In this document: positions 34,609-44,447 of the stretch, in pieces
Position numbering within the stretch: position 1 is the first letter of the stretch
Layout of the letters: the number at the start of each line of letters is the position of its first letter
Assembly (NCBI RefSeq): GCF_002261355.1
Contig: NZ_NEVU01000001.1
Span: 620,001 to 684,000 of the forward strand
Source: Bordetella genomosp. 12
GTDB lineage: Bacteria > Pseudomonadota > Gammaproteobacteria > Burkholderiales > Burkholderiaceae_B
Direction: 5' to 3'
Length of the DNA: 64,000 nt
Translations under genes and position numbers: made by a program
The notes under the pieces: generated by a model
The model's input: only the letters and a program-made list of their open reading frames with translations
Database searches by the model: none
Told to the model about the DNA's origin: nothing

Positions 34609-35070
34609 ATGTCGACCCCTGCTGCAACTGCCGATCTTGTTGAAATGTGGACCGATGGAGCCTGCAAAGGCAACCCCGGGCCGGGCGGCTGGGGCGTTCT
34701 CATGCGCAGCGGCAGCCACGAAAAAACCTTCTTCGGCGGCGACCCCAACACCACCAACAACCGCATGGAGATCCTGGCCGTCGTCGAAGGCTTGCGCGCG
34801 CTCAAGCGGCCGTGCACCGTCGTCGTTCATACCGATTCGCAATATGTCATGAAAGGCATGACGGAATGGCTGCCCAACTGGAAGCGGCGCGGCTGGCTCA
34901 CCGCCGACAAAAAACCGGTCAAGAATGTCGAGCTCTGGCAGGACCTGGATGCCCAGGTCGCCCGCCATCGCGTCAGCTGGCGTTGGGTGCGCGGCCACAA
35001 CGGGGATCCGGGCAACGAGATGGCCGATATGCTGGCCAACCAGGGTGTGGCCAGCGTCGCCAGGCGCTGA
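34609..35070 (+). CDS. rnhA: Ribonuclease HI
   Basis: A 153-aa enzyme that degrades RNA in RNA-DNA hybrids. It has the DEDD catalytic core: Asp in [18 protein letters not shown], Glu in [13 protein letters not shown], Asp in [11 protein letters not shown] and Asp in [12 protein letters not shown]. In related genomes dnaQ lies next to rnhA; here an RND efflux pair separates them. Confidence 0.97.
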   Translation: MSTPAATADLVEMWTDGACKGNPGPGGWGVLMRSGSHEKTFFGGDPNTTNNRMEILAVVEGLRALKRPCTVVVHTDSQYVMKGMTEWLPNWKRRGWLTADKKPVKNVELWQDLDAQVARHRVSWRWVRGHNGDPGNEMADMLANQGVASVARR

Positions 35071-35195
35071 GTCCAGGGGAAACTCCCTAGGGAATTGGCG
35101 GCCTGGCCTGTCCCCGGAGATAAGTCCGGATGCTACAGTGCCATGCTCCCATTCCATGCCGGCGGGTTTCATTTGCTGGCGCTTCACATCCCAGC

Positions 35196-36278
35196 ATGAA
35201 AAAAGCAGCATTGCTCGCCACCCTCGTGGTTGGTCTGGCCGCTGGGGCGGCCGCGGGTGTTTATCTGCCCCGTTGGTTCGCCGCGTCAGCCAGCGCGCCC
35301 GCCAAGCCGGCCGCCGCGCCGGCTGCCCCGAGCGCCACGCGCGTGGAGGTCGCCAAGGTCGAAGAACAACCCTTCGCGCGCGGCCTGTCCGCCGTCGGCA
35401 GCCTGCGCTCGGATGAGTCGGTGGTCTTGCGCCCCGAAGTCGCCGGCCGTATCCAGAAAATCGATTTCAGAGAAGGCGAGGCCGTCGCGGGCAATCAGGT
35501 GTTGATACGCCTGGACGATTCGGTGCCGAGCGCCGAACTGCAGCAGGCACGCGCCAATCTCGCGCTGGCCGAAAGCCAGTACCGGCGGGCCGTCGATCTG
35601 CACGGCCGGGGCTTCGTCAGCCAGCAGGCGCGCGATGAGTCGGCCAGCACCTTGAAGATTCAGCAGGCCGCCGCCGCCCTGGCGCAAGCCAAGCTCGACA
35701 AAATGACCATCCGTGCGCCCTTCGCGGGCATGGTCGGTCTGCGCAATGTGTCGGTGGGCGATTACGTCAATCAGGGGCAGGATCTGGCGCCGCTGGAGGC
35801 CATCGATCCGCTGAAAGTGGACTTTCGCGTGCCGGAGATGTATCTGAGCAAGCTCAAGGCCGGCCAGTCGTTGGGCGTCAGGCTCGATGCCTTGCCGGGC
35901 CAGGAGCGCAGCGGCCAGGTCTATGCCGTGAGCCCGCTGGTCGACGCCGGCGGCCGATCCATCCTGCTGCGCGCCACGGTTCCCAACGCCGATCATGTGC
36001 TGCGCCCCGGGATGTTCGCCCGCGTGCAATTACAGTTTGGCCAGGATCGCGCCCTGGTCGTGCCGGAAGCGGCGCTCGCGCCGGCCGGGCAGAGCCAGTA
36101 TGTCTTTCGCGTGCGCGATGGCCGGGCCGAGAAGATCGAAGTGGGGGTGGGCGAGCGCCGCGAGGGGCGCGCCGAGATCCTGACCGGGCTGGGCGCGGGC
36201 GACCAGGTCGTCATTGCCGGGCTGCAGCGTCTGACCGACGGCGCGCCGGTGTCGATTGTCAACGGCGGGGCCAAGTAA
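35196..36278 (+). CDS. RND efflux periplasmic adaptor (membrane fusion protein)
   Basis: A 360-aa protein with an N-terminal signal anchor (MKKAALLATLVVGLAAGAAAGVY) and no lipobox Cys. Then a lipoyl/barrel-sandwich domain (EVAGRIQKIDFREGEAVAGNQVLIRLDD, PFAGMVGLRNVSVGDYVNQGQ), a short alpha hairpin and a beta-barrel/membrane-proximal part (VPEAALAPAGQSQYVFRV). It is followed after 15 bp by the RND pump. No outer-membrane channel gene or regulator is in this operon. The ATG at 35196 begins the signal sequence; earlier codons are not secretory. Confidence 0.92.
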   Translation: MKKAALLATLVVGLAAGAAAGVYLPRWFAASASAPAKPAAAPAAPSATRVEVAKVEEQPFARGLSAVGSLRSDESVVLRPEVAGRIQKIDFREGEAVAGNQVLIRLDDSVPSAELQQARANLALAESQYRRAVDLHGRGFVSQQARDESASTLKIQQAAAALAQAKLDKMTIRAPFAGMVGLRNVSVGDYVNQGQDLAPLEAIDPLKVDFRVPEMYLSKLKAGQSLGVRLDALPGQERSGQVYAVSPLVDAGGRSILLRATVPNADHVLRPGMFARVQLQFGQDRALVVPEAALAPAGQSQYVFRVRDGRAEKIEVGVGERREGRAEILTGLGAGDQVVIAGLQRLTDGAPVSIVNGGAK

Positions 36279-36293
36279 GCCAGGAGGCCAGCC

Positions 36294-39200
36294 ATGGTCA
36301 TATCCGAAATCTGTATCCGCAGGCCGGTATTCGCCTCGGTGCTGTCGCTGATCATCATCCTGGTCGGCCTGATCTCCTACTCGCGCCTGACGGTGCGCGA
36401 GTATCCCAAGATCGATGAACCCATCGTCTCGGTCGACACCACTTACAAAGGCGCGTCGCCGGAGGTCATCGAGTCGCAGGTCACCAAACCGCTGGAAGAT
36501 CAGCTGGCGGGCATCGAGGGCGTGGACGTGATGACCTCGCGCAGCCGCTCTGAGCGCAGCCTGATCAACATCAAATTCAATCTGTCGCGCAGCCCCGACG
36601 CGGCCGCCGCCGAGGTGCGCGACAAAGTCTCGCGCGCACGCCGCTTCTTGCCCGATGAAATCGATGAGCCCATCATCGGCAAGGTCGAGGCGGACTCGCA
36701 GCCCATCATCTACATCGCCGTCGAGTCGGGCCCCTATTCGGCCATCCAGACCTCCGACTACATCAACCGGTACATCAAGACACGCCTGTCGGTGCTGCCG
36801 GGCGCGGCCGAGGTGCGGGTCTTCGGCGAGCGGCTGCCTTCCATGCGCATCTATGTGGATCGGGACAAGCTGGCCGGCTATAACCTCACGGTGCAGGACG
36901 TCGAGGCCGCGCTGCGCAGCCAGAACGTGGAGATTCCTGCCGGGCGGATCGAGTCGCGGGCGCGTGAATTTTCGGTGGTGTCCTCGACCGATCTGCAGAC
37001 CATCCCGCAGTTCGAGAACATCATCATCGCCAATGTCAAAGGCTACCCCGTGCGCTTGCGCGATGTGGCCCGGGTGCAGATCGACGCGGCCAACGATCGC
37101 GTGCTCTCGCGCTTCAATGGCAAAAATGCCATCAATATCGGCATCACGCGCCAGTCCACGGCCAATCCGCTGGAGCTGTCCGCCGCGGCCCGCCAGGAGG
37201 TCGAGCGCCTGAACGAAAGCCTGCCGGCCGGCATGAAGCTGAGCATTTCCTACGACACCTCTGTGTTCATCGAGCGCTCGATCGATTCGGTCTATCACAC
37301 CATCATCGAGGCGATCGTCCTGGTGGTGCTGGTGATCTTTTTCTTTTTGCGCAATCTGCGCGCCAGTCTGGTGCCCATCGTCACCATTCCGGTATCCCTG
37401 ATCGGCGCCTGCGCCATCATGTATATGTTTGGTTTTTCCATCAACACGCTCACCCTGCTGGCCATGGTGCTGGCCATCGGACTGGTGGTCGACGATGCCA
37501 TCGTGGTGCTGGAAAACATCTTCCGCCATATCGAAAACGGCATGCCGCGCCGCCAGGCCGCCATCCAGGGGTCGCGCGAGATCGGCTTCGCGGTGGTGGC
37601 GATGACGATGACACTGGTCACGGTCTACGCGCCGCTGGCCTTCGCCACCGGCCGCACCGGACGGCTGTTTATCGAGTTCGCCCTGACCCTGGCCGCGGCG
37701 GTGCTGGTGTCGGGGTTCGTGGCGCTGACGCTCACCCCCATGATGTGCTCGCTGCTGCTGCGGCACCAGACCAGCCATAACCGTGCCTACAACCTGATCG
37801 AAGGCTGGCTCGATGCGCTGGGCCGCGGCTATCGGCGCTCGCTGGCCTGGTCGCTGGCGCATCGCGGCGTGGTGATCGCCATCGGCCTGGTCGTCGCCCT
37901 GGCCAGCGGCGTGCTGTTCAAAGTGGTCAAGAGCGAGCTCACCCCCATCGAGGACCGCGGTGTCATCTTCGGCATCGTCACCTCACCCGAGGGGGCCACC
38001 CTGGGCTACACGCTCGACAACATGCTGGCGATCGAGAAGTTCTACGAAACCATCCCCGAAGCCAGCGTCAGCCAGACCACGGTGGGGTTTCCCACGGTCA
38101 CCGACGGCACGGCCATTTTGCGCCTCAAACCCTGGGAAGAGCGGACGCGCCGGCAGCAGGACATTACGCGCGAACTGCAACCCAAGTTCTCGTCGCTGCC
38201 GGGAGTGCGCGCCTTCCCGACCAATCCGCCGTCGCTGGGCCAGTCGGCCCGCTCCAAACCGGTGGAGTTCATCATCATGAGCCAGGCGCCTTATCCAGAG
38301 CTGGCCAAGCTGGTGGGGCGCTTCCTGGACGGGCTGCGCGACTATCCGGGGCTGCAGAACCTGGATACGGATCTGCGCCTGAACACGCCCGAGCTGCGCG
38401 TGCACGTGGACCGCGACAAGATGTCCGATGTCGGCGCCAGCGTCGACGTGGTCGGGCGCACACTGGAATCCATGCTGGGGGGGCGCCAGGTCACCCGCTA
38501 CAAGGACGAGGGCGAGCAGTACGATGTGATCGTGCAGGTCACGCCGCGCGATCGCGCCACGCCCACCGATATCTCCGGCATCTATGTGCGGGCCCGCGAT
38601 GGCAGCATGGTGCAACTGGATAATCTGCTGGCGGTGCGCGAAGGCGTGTCGCCCCAGTCGCTGAATCACTTCAACCGGCTGCGGGCAGTCAAGGTCGACG
38701 CCTCGGTGGCGCCGGGTTACGCCTTGGGCGAAGTGCTGGACCATATGCATGAGGTGGCGCGTGAGGTCCTGCCGCATACCGTGGTCACGGATCTGGACGG
38801 CCAGTCGCGCGAGTTCCGCGACTCCTCCGGCAGCATCTACCTGGTGTTCGCCATGGCGCTGGCCTTCATCTATCTGGTGTTGGCGGCCCAGTTCGAGAGC
38901 TGGCGCAATCCCTTCATCATCATGCTGTCCGTGCCCCTGTCCATGACGGGCGCGCTGCTGGCGCTGTGGCTGACCGGCGGCACCTTGTCCATCTACAGCC
39001 AGATCGGCCTGATCACCCTGGTGGGCCTGATCACCAAGCATGGCATTCTGATCGTGGAGTTCGCCAATCAGTTGCGCGAAGAGGGCCATGACGTCATGCA
39101 CGCCGTGGTCGAGGCCAGCGTGCTGCGCCTGCGGCCGATTCTGATGACCACCGGCGCCATGGTGCTGGGCACGGTTCCGCTGGCGCTGGCCAATGGCGCC

Positions 39201-39362
39201 GGGGCGGAATCGCGGCAACAAATCGGCTGGGTGCTGGTCGGCGGGCTCAGCCTGGGTACACTATTGACCTTGTTCGTGGTGCCGGTGGCGTATTCGCTCA
39301 TCGTCTCCACCCGGCCCGCCCCCGAGGGCAAACCGGCCGCATCCTCACCCGTTTCAGAGTAG
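36294..39362 (+). CDS. RND family efflux pump (AcrB/HAE1-type)
   Basis: A 1022-aa inner-membrane pump with 12 helices and two large periplasmic loops. TM4 contains VVDDAIVVLENIFRHIE, with the Asp pair used for proton relay in AcrB. The start MVISEICIRRPVFASVLSLIIILVG and the second-half LITLVGLITKHGILIVEFANQLR are typical. With the adaptor it would form a tripartite pump, using an outer-membrane channel encoded elsewhere. Substrates are unknown. dnaQ starts 6 bp later, an unusual coupling. Confidence 0.95.
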   Translation: MVISEICIRRPVFASVLSLIIILVGLISYSRLTVREYPKIDEPIVSVDTTYKGASPEVIESQVTKPLEDQLAGIEGVDVMTSRSRSERSLINIKFNLSRSPDAAAAEVRDKVSRARRFLPDEIDEPIIGKVEADSQPIIYIAVESGPYSAIQTSDYINRYIKTRLSVLPGAAEVRVFGERLPSMRIYVDRDKLAGYNLTVQDVEAALRSQNVEIPAGRIESRAREFSVVSSTDLQTIPQFENIIIANVKGYPVRLRDVARVQIDAANDRVLSRFNGKNAINIGITRQSTANPLELSAAARQEVERLNESLPAGMKLSISYDTSVFIERSIDSVYHTIIEAIVLVVLVIFFFLRNLRASLVPIVTIPVSLIGACAIMYMFGFSINTLTLLAMVLAIGLVVDDAIVVLENIFRHIENGMPRRQAAIQGSREIGFAVVAMTMTLVTVYAPLAFATGRTGRLFIEFALTLAAAVLVSGFVALTLTPMMCSLLLRHQTSHNRAYNLIEGWLDALGRGYRRSLAWSLAHRGVVIAIGLVVALASGVLFKVVKSELTPIEDRGVIFGIVTSPEGATLGYTLDNMLAIEKFYETIPEASVSQTTVGFPTVTDGTAILRLKPWEERTRRQQDITRELQPKFSSLPGVRAFPTNPPSLGQSARSKPVEFIIMSQAPYPELAKLVGRFLDGLRDYPGLQNLDTDLRLNTPELRVHVDRDKMSDVGASVDVVGRTLESMLGGRQVTRYKDEGEQYDVIVQVTPRDRATPTDISGIYVRARDGSMVQLDNLLAVREGVSPQSLNHFNRLRAVKVDASVAPGYALGEVLDHMHEVAREVLPHTVVTDLDGQSREFRDSSGSIYLVFAMALAFIYLVLAAQFESWRNPFIIMLSVPLSMTGALLALWLTGGTLSIYSQIGLITLVGLITKHGILIVEFANQLREEGHDVMHAVVEASVLRLRPILMTTGAMVLGTVPLALANGAGAESRQQIGWVLVGGLSLGTLLTLFVVPVAYSLIVSTRPAPEGKPAASSPVSE

Positions 39363-39368
39363 CCCGCC

Positions 39369-40103
39369 ATGCGTCAGATCATCTTCGATACCGAAACCAC
39401 CGGCCTGGATCCCGCGCAGGGTCACCGCATCGTGGAAATCGGTTGCGTGGAGATCGTCAATCGCACGGTGACCGGCCGCAATCTGCACCTCTACCTCAAT
39501 CCCGATCGCGACAGCGACCCCGAGGCTCTGGCCGTGCACGGGCTGACCACGGAGTTTCTCGCCGACAAACCGCGTTTCGGCGAGGTGGCCCGGCAGTTCA
39601 TCACCTTCATCGAAGGTGCCGAACTCATCGCGCACAACGCAGGTTTCGACGTCAAGTTCTTCAATGCCGAGCTGCAGAAGGCCGGCCTCAAGAGCCTGGA
39701 CAGCTACTGCGACAGCGTCGTGGATTCGCTGGCCCATGCGCGCACGCTGTATCCGGGCAAGCGCAATTCGCTCGATGCGCTGTGCGACCGCTATGGCATT
39801 TCCAATGCCCACCGCACGCTGCACGGCGCCTTGCTGGACTCGCAGTTGCTGGCCGAGGTGTGGTTGGCGATGACGCGCGGGCAGGATGCCCTGCTGATTG
39901 ATGTGGACGACGCGCAGGGCGCGGGCGGCGCTCAGGTCGAACTCAGCCGCTTCGACGCTTCCGTGCTGCCGGTCATCGCCGCCCGTGACGAAGAGCTCGC
40001 CGAGCACGATGCGTACCTGGCGGCCCTCGATAAATCCGTGGGCGGCGCCTGCCTGTGGCGCACCCTCGACGCGGCCGAGACGGCACAGCCGCAGCCGGCC
40101 TGA
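39369..40103 (+). CDS. dnaQ: DNA polymerase III epsilon subunit, proofreading exonuclease
   Basis: A 244-aa 3'-5' exonuclease of the DEDDh type. Exo I has IIFDTETTGLDP, Exo II IAHNAGFDVKFF, and Exo III HRTLHGALLDSQLLAEVW with the catalytic His and Asp. The C-terminal tail is longer than the minimal domain and may bind the alpha subunit. It is only 6 bp after the RND pump gene and may be read from that operon or from a promoter inside it. Confidence 0.95.
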   Translation: MRQIIFDTETTGLDPAQGHRIVEIGCVEIVNRTVTGRNLHLYLNPDRDSDPEALAVHGLTTEFLADKPRFGEVARQFITFIEGAELIAHNAGFDVKFFNAELQKAGLKSLDSYCDSVVDSLAHARTLYPGKRNSLDALCDRYGISNAHRTLHGALLDSQLLAEVWLAMTRGQDALLIDVDDAQGAGGAQVELSRFDASVLPVIAARDEELAEHDAYLAALDKSVGGACLWRTLDAAETAQPQPA

Positions 40104-40109
40104 GTTGAT

Positions 40110-40139
40110 TTGCGCACGTGTAAAAAAGCGTGCTAGAAT
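40110..40139 (+). promoter_or_regulatory. Promoter of tRNA-Val, extended -10 TGCTAGAAT
   Basis: TTGCGC at 40110-40115 and TAGAAT at 40134-40139 with 18-base spacing and an extended TG. The same TGCTAGAATC core precedes tRNA-Ser. Confidence 0.55.
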
Positions 40140-40152
40140 CTCGCTTCTTTCA

Positions 40153-40227
40153 GGGTGGTTAGCTCAGTGGTAGAGCACTGCCTTCACACGGCAGGGGTCA
40201 CAAGTTCGAAACTTGTACCACCCACCA
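40153..40227 (+). tRNA. tRNA-Val(CAC)
   Basis: A 75-nt tRNA with encoded CCA. Acceptor GGGTGGT pairs with ACCACCC, the D loop is TAGCTCAGTGGTAGAGCA, the anticodon loop TTCACAC gives CAC, and the T loop GTTCGAAAC is canonical. Confidence 0.97.
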
Positions 40228-40237
40228 GACACCTGAG

Positions 40238-40275
40238 AAAGCCCGCTAAAAGCCTGCCTTTTGGCGGGCTTTTTC
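40238..40275 (+). terminator. Intrinsic terminator after tRNA-Val
   Basis: Arms AGCCCGC and GCGGGCT plus an inner AAAAG/CTTTT pairing are followed by a T-rich run. Confidence 0.88.
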
Positions 40276-40368
40276 TTTTTCCGGCGCCGGATGTGGCGCC
40301 CCGGGTGCCGGTATCGCCCGATGCCGCCAGTCTGGCCAGGCCTACCCAGCCGGGCCCTTGATTGCCGG

Positions 40369-40398
40369 CGCGACACCCTGCGCGACACCCTGCGCGAC
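40369..40398. repeat. Short tandem repeat of CGCGACACCCTG, 2.5 copies
   Basis: Two full 12-bp copies and a half copy stand in the 455-bp space between the tRNA-Val terminator and the HlyD gene. No coding frame is convincing in that space. Function unknown. Confidence 0.7.
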
Positions 40399-40497
40399 GG
40401 AATCCATGGCCAAAGCCACGACGCAACGCACGGTAGAACACAGGGCAAGCCCTGCCGATTGCGGACTGGGCGCATGCCCGTACAGCGTATCGGTCAC

Positions 40498-40527
40498 TTG
40501 ACGCATGGGCGCGATTTTCGTGTATGT
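40498..40527 (+). promoter_or_regulatory. Candidate promoter of the HlyD-ABC export operon
   Basis: TTGACG near 40498 and TATGTT about 18 bases later lie some 200 bp before the HlyD start, in the only gap large enough to hold the promoter. It is a sequence match only. Confidence 0.35.
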
Positions 40528-40730
40528 TCAGGCCAAGCCTGCTGCGCCTTTTGGCAGAGCTTGATCTGACGCAAGGCCAGGCAGACCTGTGCGCCGCACA
40601 GGGGCAGCCAATGGATAACATGACGGTGTTGGGCGGATAAGCAGGCTGAATCACGAGCGTGGTGGATTCTCTTCGCGCGGCTGATGACGGCTTTTTCCGT
40701 CTTGCATCTGCCGTAAGTCGTGGAGATCGG

Positions 40731-41717
40731 ATGAAAAAGTCGCTGGTTTGGGGATCGGTGGCCGTGCTGGTTGTCGTGGCTGCCGTGGGGGCGGTCTGGG
40801 TCAATCAGCACCAGGGGCAAGGGCTGCCGGAAAATATCGGCAGCGCCAACGGGCGGCTCGAAGTGGGCCGGATCGATATCGCCACCAAGTACGCCGGGCG
40901 CTTGCGCGAGTTGCTGGCCCGTGAGGGCGACACCGTGACGGCCGATCAGGTGCTGGCGCGGCTGGATACCACCGAATTGCGCACCCAGCTTGCCGCGGCT
41001 CAGGCCGCTCACGGCCGTGCCGATCAGGCCGTCGCACGTGCCCAGGCGGAAACCGACGCCCGCCAGGCGCGCCAAAAGCTGGCGCAGATAGAGCTGAAGC
41101 AAACCCAGGGGCTGCGCAGCGACGCGCTGGTCTCCAATATCGAGTTGCAACGCCGCCAGTTGTCCCTGCAGGGCGAGAGCGCGGGTGTCGCCGCGGCCGG
41201 GGCGGCCGTGGGCGAGGCCAAAGCCGCCGGCACCGAAGCCCAGGCGCAGATCGCCAGAATCCAGAGCGTGATCGATGACATGGACCTGCGCGCGCCCGTG
41301 CCGGGCCGCATCGAGTACCGCATCGTGGAGGTCGGGGCAGTTTTGCCCGCTGGCGGGCGCATCCTCACGCTGCTCAATACCGCCGACGTATACATGACGG
41401 TTTTCTGGCCTGCCCGGGTGGCGGGCCATTTGCGCCTGGGGCAGGACGCCCGCTTGGTGCTCGACGGCATGCCGGGCGCGGTGTTTCCGGCCAAAGTGGG
41501 TTTCGTGGCTGCCGAAGCGCAATTCACGCCCAAGTATGTCGAGACCGTCAACGAGCGCGACAAGCTGATGTATCGCGTCAAGCTGCAAGTGCCCGTGGAC
41601 ATCGCCAATCGCTATTCCGGGCTGCTCAAGGCCGGCATGACGGGCAATGGCTACGTCAATCTGCAGGCTGATGCGGCCTGGCCCGCGGAGCTGGACGTGT
41701 CGTTGCCCAAGGAGTGA
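40731..41717 (+). CDS. HlyD family periplasmic adaptor (YhiI-like)
   Basis: A 328-aa adaptor with one N-terminal membrane anchor (MKKSLVWGSVAVLVVVAAVGAVW), a lipoyl half ATKYAGRLRELLAREGDTVTADQVLARLDT, a coiled-coil of Ala/Gln-rich repeats (about residues 85-175), then APVPGRIEYRIVEVGAVLPAGG and a barrel. GGAG lies 7-8 bases upstream of the ATG at 40731. It begins an operon of four export genes plus a small membrane protein. The order HlyD-RbbA-YhhJ corresponds to E. coli yhiI-rbbA-yhhJ. Confidence 0.9.
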   Translation: MKKSLVWGSVAVLVVVAAVGAVWVNQHQGQGLPENIGSANGRLEVGRIDIATKYAGRLRELLAREGDTVTADQVLARLDTTELRTQLAAAQAAHGRADQAVARAQAETDARQARQKLAQIELKQTQGLRSDALVSNIELQRRQLSLQGESAGVAAAGAAVGEAKAAGTEAQAQIARIQSVIDDMDLRAPVPGRIEYRIVEVGAVLPAGGRILTLLNTADVYMTVFWPARVAGHLRLGQDARLVLDGMPGAVFPAKVGFVAAEAQFTPKYVETVNERDKLMYRVKLQVPVDIANRYSGLLKAGMTGNGYVNLQADAAWPAELDVSLPKE

Positions 41718-41722
41718 GCGCG

Positions 41723-44446
41723 ATGGATGAAGCCATCGTCGTCGAGCAGGTCTCGCACCGCTATGGCGCGATCTGGGCGCTGCACGAGGTGTCCTTTGCG
41801 CTGCCCAAGGGCAAGACCATAGGCATGATCGGCCCGGATGGAGTGGGCAAGTCCACCCTGTTGTCGCTGATCGCCGGCGTCAAACGCCAGCAGGCGGGCA
41901 AACTCCAGGTGCTGGGCGGGGATATCGCCGACCGCGAGTTTCGCACTGCCTTGGCGTCACGGCTGGCGTTCATGCCGCAAGGCCTGGGCCGCAATCTCTA
42001 TCCCACGCTGTCCGTGTACGAGAACGTGGATTTCTTTGCGCGCCTCTACGGTCTGAATCCCCAGCAACGTAAGACCCGCATCGAGCGTCTGCTCGGCGCC
42101 ACGGCGCTGACGCCTTTCGCCGACCGGCCGGCGGGCAAGCTTTCCGGCGGCATGAAACAAAAGCTCAGCCTGTGCTGCGCCCTGGTGCACAACCCCGAGC
42201 TGCTCATCCTGGACGAACCCACAACCGGGGTCGACCCGCTGTCGCGCCGGCAGTTCTGGACGCTGATCGATTCCCTGCGCGCCGAACTGCCTGGCATGAC
42301 GGTCTTGGTGGCCACCGCCTACATGGAGGAAGCCGAGCGCTTCGAATACCTGGTGGCCCTGGACGCCGGCAAAGTGCTGGTATGTGACGACACCCGGGCC
42401 GTCATGCAGCGGCAGGGCGCGCAGACGCTGGAGGAGGCTTATATCAGCCTGCTGCCGGCGGATCAGGCCGGCGAGCGCAAGCCGCTGGAGATCGCGCCGT
42501 TCGTCGCCCAGGAGGGGCCTCCGGCCATCGAGGCCGAAGCGCTCACGCGCAAGTTCGGCGACTTCGTGGCCGTGGACAACGTGAGTTTTCGGATCGAGCG
42601 CGGCGAGATTTTCGGCTTTCTGGGCTCCAACGGTTGCGGCAAGACCACGACCATGAAAATGCTCACCGGCCTGCTGGACGTCACCAGTGGCACGGCCAAG
42701 CTGCTGGGGCAGCCCGTTGATGCCGGCGACATGTCTACCCGCATGAAAGTCGGGTATATGTCGCAGGCGTTTTCGCTCTACGAAGAGCTCTCGGTGCGCA
42801 AGAATCTGGAGCTGCATGCGCACCTGTATCGGCTGGAGGGGCAGGCGGCCGTCCAGGCCGTGAACCACTCGCTGGAGCAATTCGAACTCAGCGAGGTGGC
42901 CGACAGCTACCCGTCCAGCCTGCCGCTGGGTATCCGCCAGCGCCTGCAACTCGCCGCGGCCTGCCTGCATGGGCCCGAGGTGCTCATCCTGGATGAGCCG
43001 ACTTCGGGCGTGGATCCGGCCGCCCGCGATATGTTCTGGCGGCATCTGCTGCGGCTGTCGCGGCAGGAACACGTGACGATCTTCGTGTCGACGCACTTCA
43101 TGAATGAAGCGCAGCGCTGCGATCGTATTTCCTTGATGCACCGTGGACGCGTGCTGGCCGTGGGGACGCCGCAATCGCTGACCGAGAGCCAGCATGCGCA
43201 GACGCTGGAAGACGCCTTCGTGGCCTATCTGGAGCAGGCCGATCCGCAGCAGAACGTCGAGCAGGCCAAAGCGGGCACCGCCGAGCTGGCCACCGACGAC
43301 GAGATCGTGCACAGCGGCATGGCGGCCTGGTGGCGGCGCACCTGGGCGTTCGCCCAGCGCGAGTCGCTGGAGTTGCGGCGCGACCGGATGCGGCTGGCGT
43401 TCGCCCTGATCGGCCCCATCGTGCTGCTGTGCATTGCCGCCTGGAACGTCTCATTCGACGTCGAGAACATCCGTTATGCCGCGCTGGATCGCGACCAGAG
43501 CCTGGAAAGCCGGCGCCTGCTCGAACATTTTTCCGGTTCGCGCTATTTCCGCGAGGATGCCCCCCTGACCAATGACGCGGAGATCGTCGAGCGGCTGCGC
43601 GGCACGTCCGCCAAGCTCGTCATCGATATCCCGCCGGGATATGGCCGCGATCTGCTGGCCGGCCGCGCGCCGCAGATCGGGTTCTTTATCGATGGCGCTC
43701 AGCCCTTTACGGCCGAGAATGTGCGCGGCTATGTCACGGGCATCATGCTGGAATACACCGGCGGCCTCATGGCGGCCAGCCCGCAGGGCGGGCAGACGCT
43801 GCCCGTGCGGGTCGAATCGCGCTTCACGTTCAACCAGGAGTTTCGCAGCATCTACGCCATCACCCCCGGCATCGTGATGCTGGCCATGATCCTCATTCCC
43901 ACCATGCTGACCGCGCTGGGTGTGGTCAGCGAAAAAGAGATGGGGTCGATCACCAATCTTTATGCTTCGCCGGCATCGGTGGGGCAGTATCTGCTGGGCA
44001 AGCAGATTCCTTATGTCGTGTTGGCCATGATGAGTTATCTCACCCTGGTCTTCCTGTGTATCGTGCTATTGCGCGTGCCCTTGCGCGGCGCTTTCCTGAG
44101 TATGTCTTTCGGGGCGCTGCTGTTCGTGCTGGCGGCAACCGCCCTGGGTTTGCTCATGTCCACCTTTGTGCGTTCGCAGGTCGCCGCCATCTTCGGCACC
44201 GCCATCATCTGCCTGATTCCTTCGGTCAATTTTTCCGGCCTGCTGTACCCGGTCTCGACGCTGACCGGCAGCGGTTACTGGGTGGGCGTGGGCTTTCCAT
44301 CGTCGTGGTTTCAGGTGATCAGCCTGGGCGGATTCACCAAAGGGCTGGATTGGCGCAGCTTCCTGCCGATGTACGCGGCGCTGGCCGGGTTTGCGCTGGT
44401 CTACATGGGCGCGGCACGCCTGCTGTTGCGCAAGCAGGAGGCCTGA
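41723..44446 (+). CDS. ABC transporter fused ATPase-ATPase-permease (RbbA/YhiH type)
   Basis: A 907-aa protein. NBD1 has Walker A GPDGVGKST (residues 37-45), signature LSGGMKQK and DEPTTGVD. NBD2 has Walker A GSNGCGKTT, a degenerate signature LPLGIRQR and DEPTSGVD. The C-terminal third is an ABC-2 permease with about six helices and a large periplasmic loop. ATG at 41723 has AAGGAG 9 bases upstream; the GTG overlapping the adaptor stop is too close to it. The E. coli homologue associates with ribosomes, but with adaptor and channel here an export role is likely. Confidence 0.9.
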   Translation: MDEAIVVEQVSHRYGAIWALHEVSFALPKGKTIGMIGPDGVGKSTLLSLIAGVKRQQAGKLQVLGGDIADREFRTALASRLAFMPQGLGRNLYPTLSVYENVDFFARLYGLNPQQRKTRIERLLGATALTPFADRPAGKLSGGMKQKLSLCCALVHNPELLILDEPTTGVDPLSRRQFWTLIDSLRAELPGMTVLVATAYMEEAERFEYLVALDAGKVLVCDDTRAVMQRQGAQTLEEAYISLLPADQAGERKPLEIAPFVAQEGPPAIEAEALTRKFGDFVAVDNVSFRIERGEIFGFLGSNGCGKTTTMKMLTGLLDVTSGTAKLLGQPVDAGDMSTRMKVGYMSQAFSLYEELSVRKNLELHAHLYRLEGQAAVQAVNHSLEQFELSEVADSYPSSLPLGIRQRLQLAAACLHGPEVLILDEPTSGVDPAARDMFWRHLLRLSRQEHVTIFVSTHFMNEAQRCDRISLMHRGRVLAVGTPQSLTESQHAQTLEDAFVAYLEQADPQQNVEQAKAGTAELATDDEIVHSGMAAWWRRTWAFAQRESLELRRDRMRLAFALIGPIVLLCIAAWNVSFDVENIRYAALDRDQSLESRRLLEHFSGSRYFREDAPLTNDAEIVERLRGTSAKLVIDIPPGYGRDLLAGRAPQIGFFIDGAQPFTAENVRGYVTGIMLEYTGGLMAASPQGGQTLPVRVESRFTFNQEFRSIYAITPGIVMLAMILIPTMLTALGVVSEKEMGSITNLYASPASVGQYLLGKQIPYVVLAMMSYLTLVFLCIVLLRVPLRGAFLSMSFGALLFVLAATALGLLMSTFVRSQVAAIFGTAIICLIPSVNFSGLLYPVSTLTGSGYWVGVGFPSSWFQVISLGGFTKGLDWRSFLPMYAALAGFALVYMGAARLLLRKQEA

Positions 44447-44447
44447 G

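Noticed and set aside
36030-37862. Very long open frame antisense to the RND pump
   Set aside because: High-GC codon bias leaves long antisense frames; its product is His/Arg/Gln-rich with no domain, while the plus-strand pump is unambiguous.
40276-40730. A gene between tRNA-Val and the HlyD gene
   Set aside because: Frames on both strands lack ribosome binding sites and family features; the tandem repeat and a candidate promoter are the only recognisable items.
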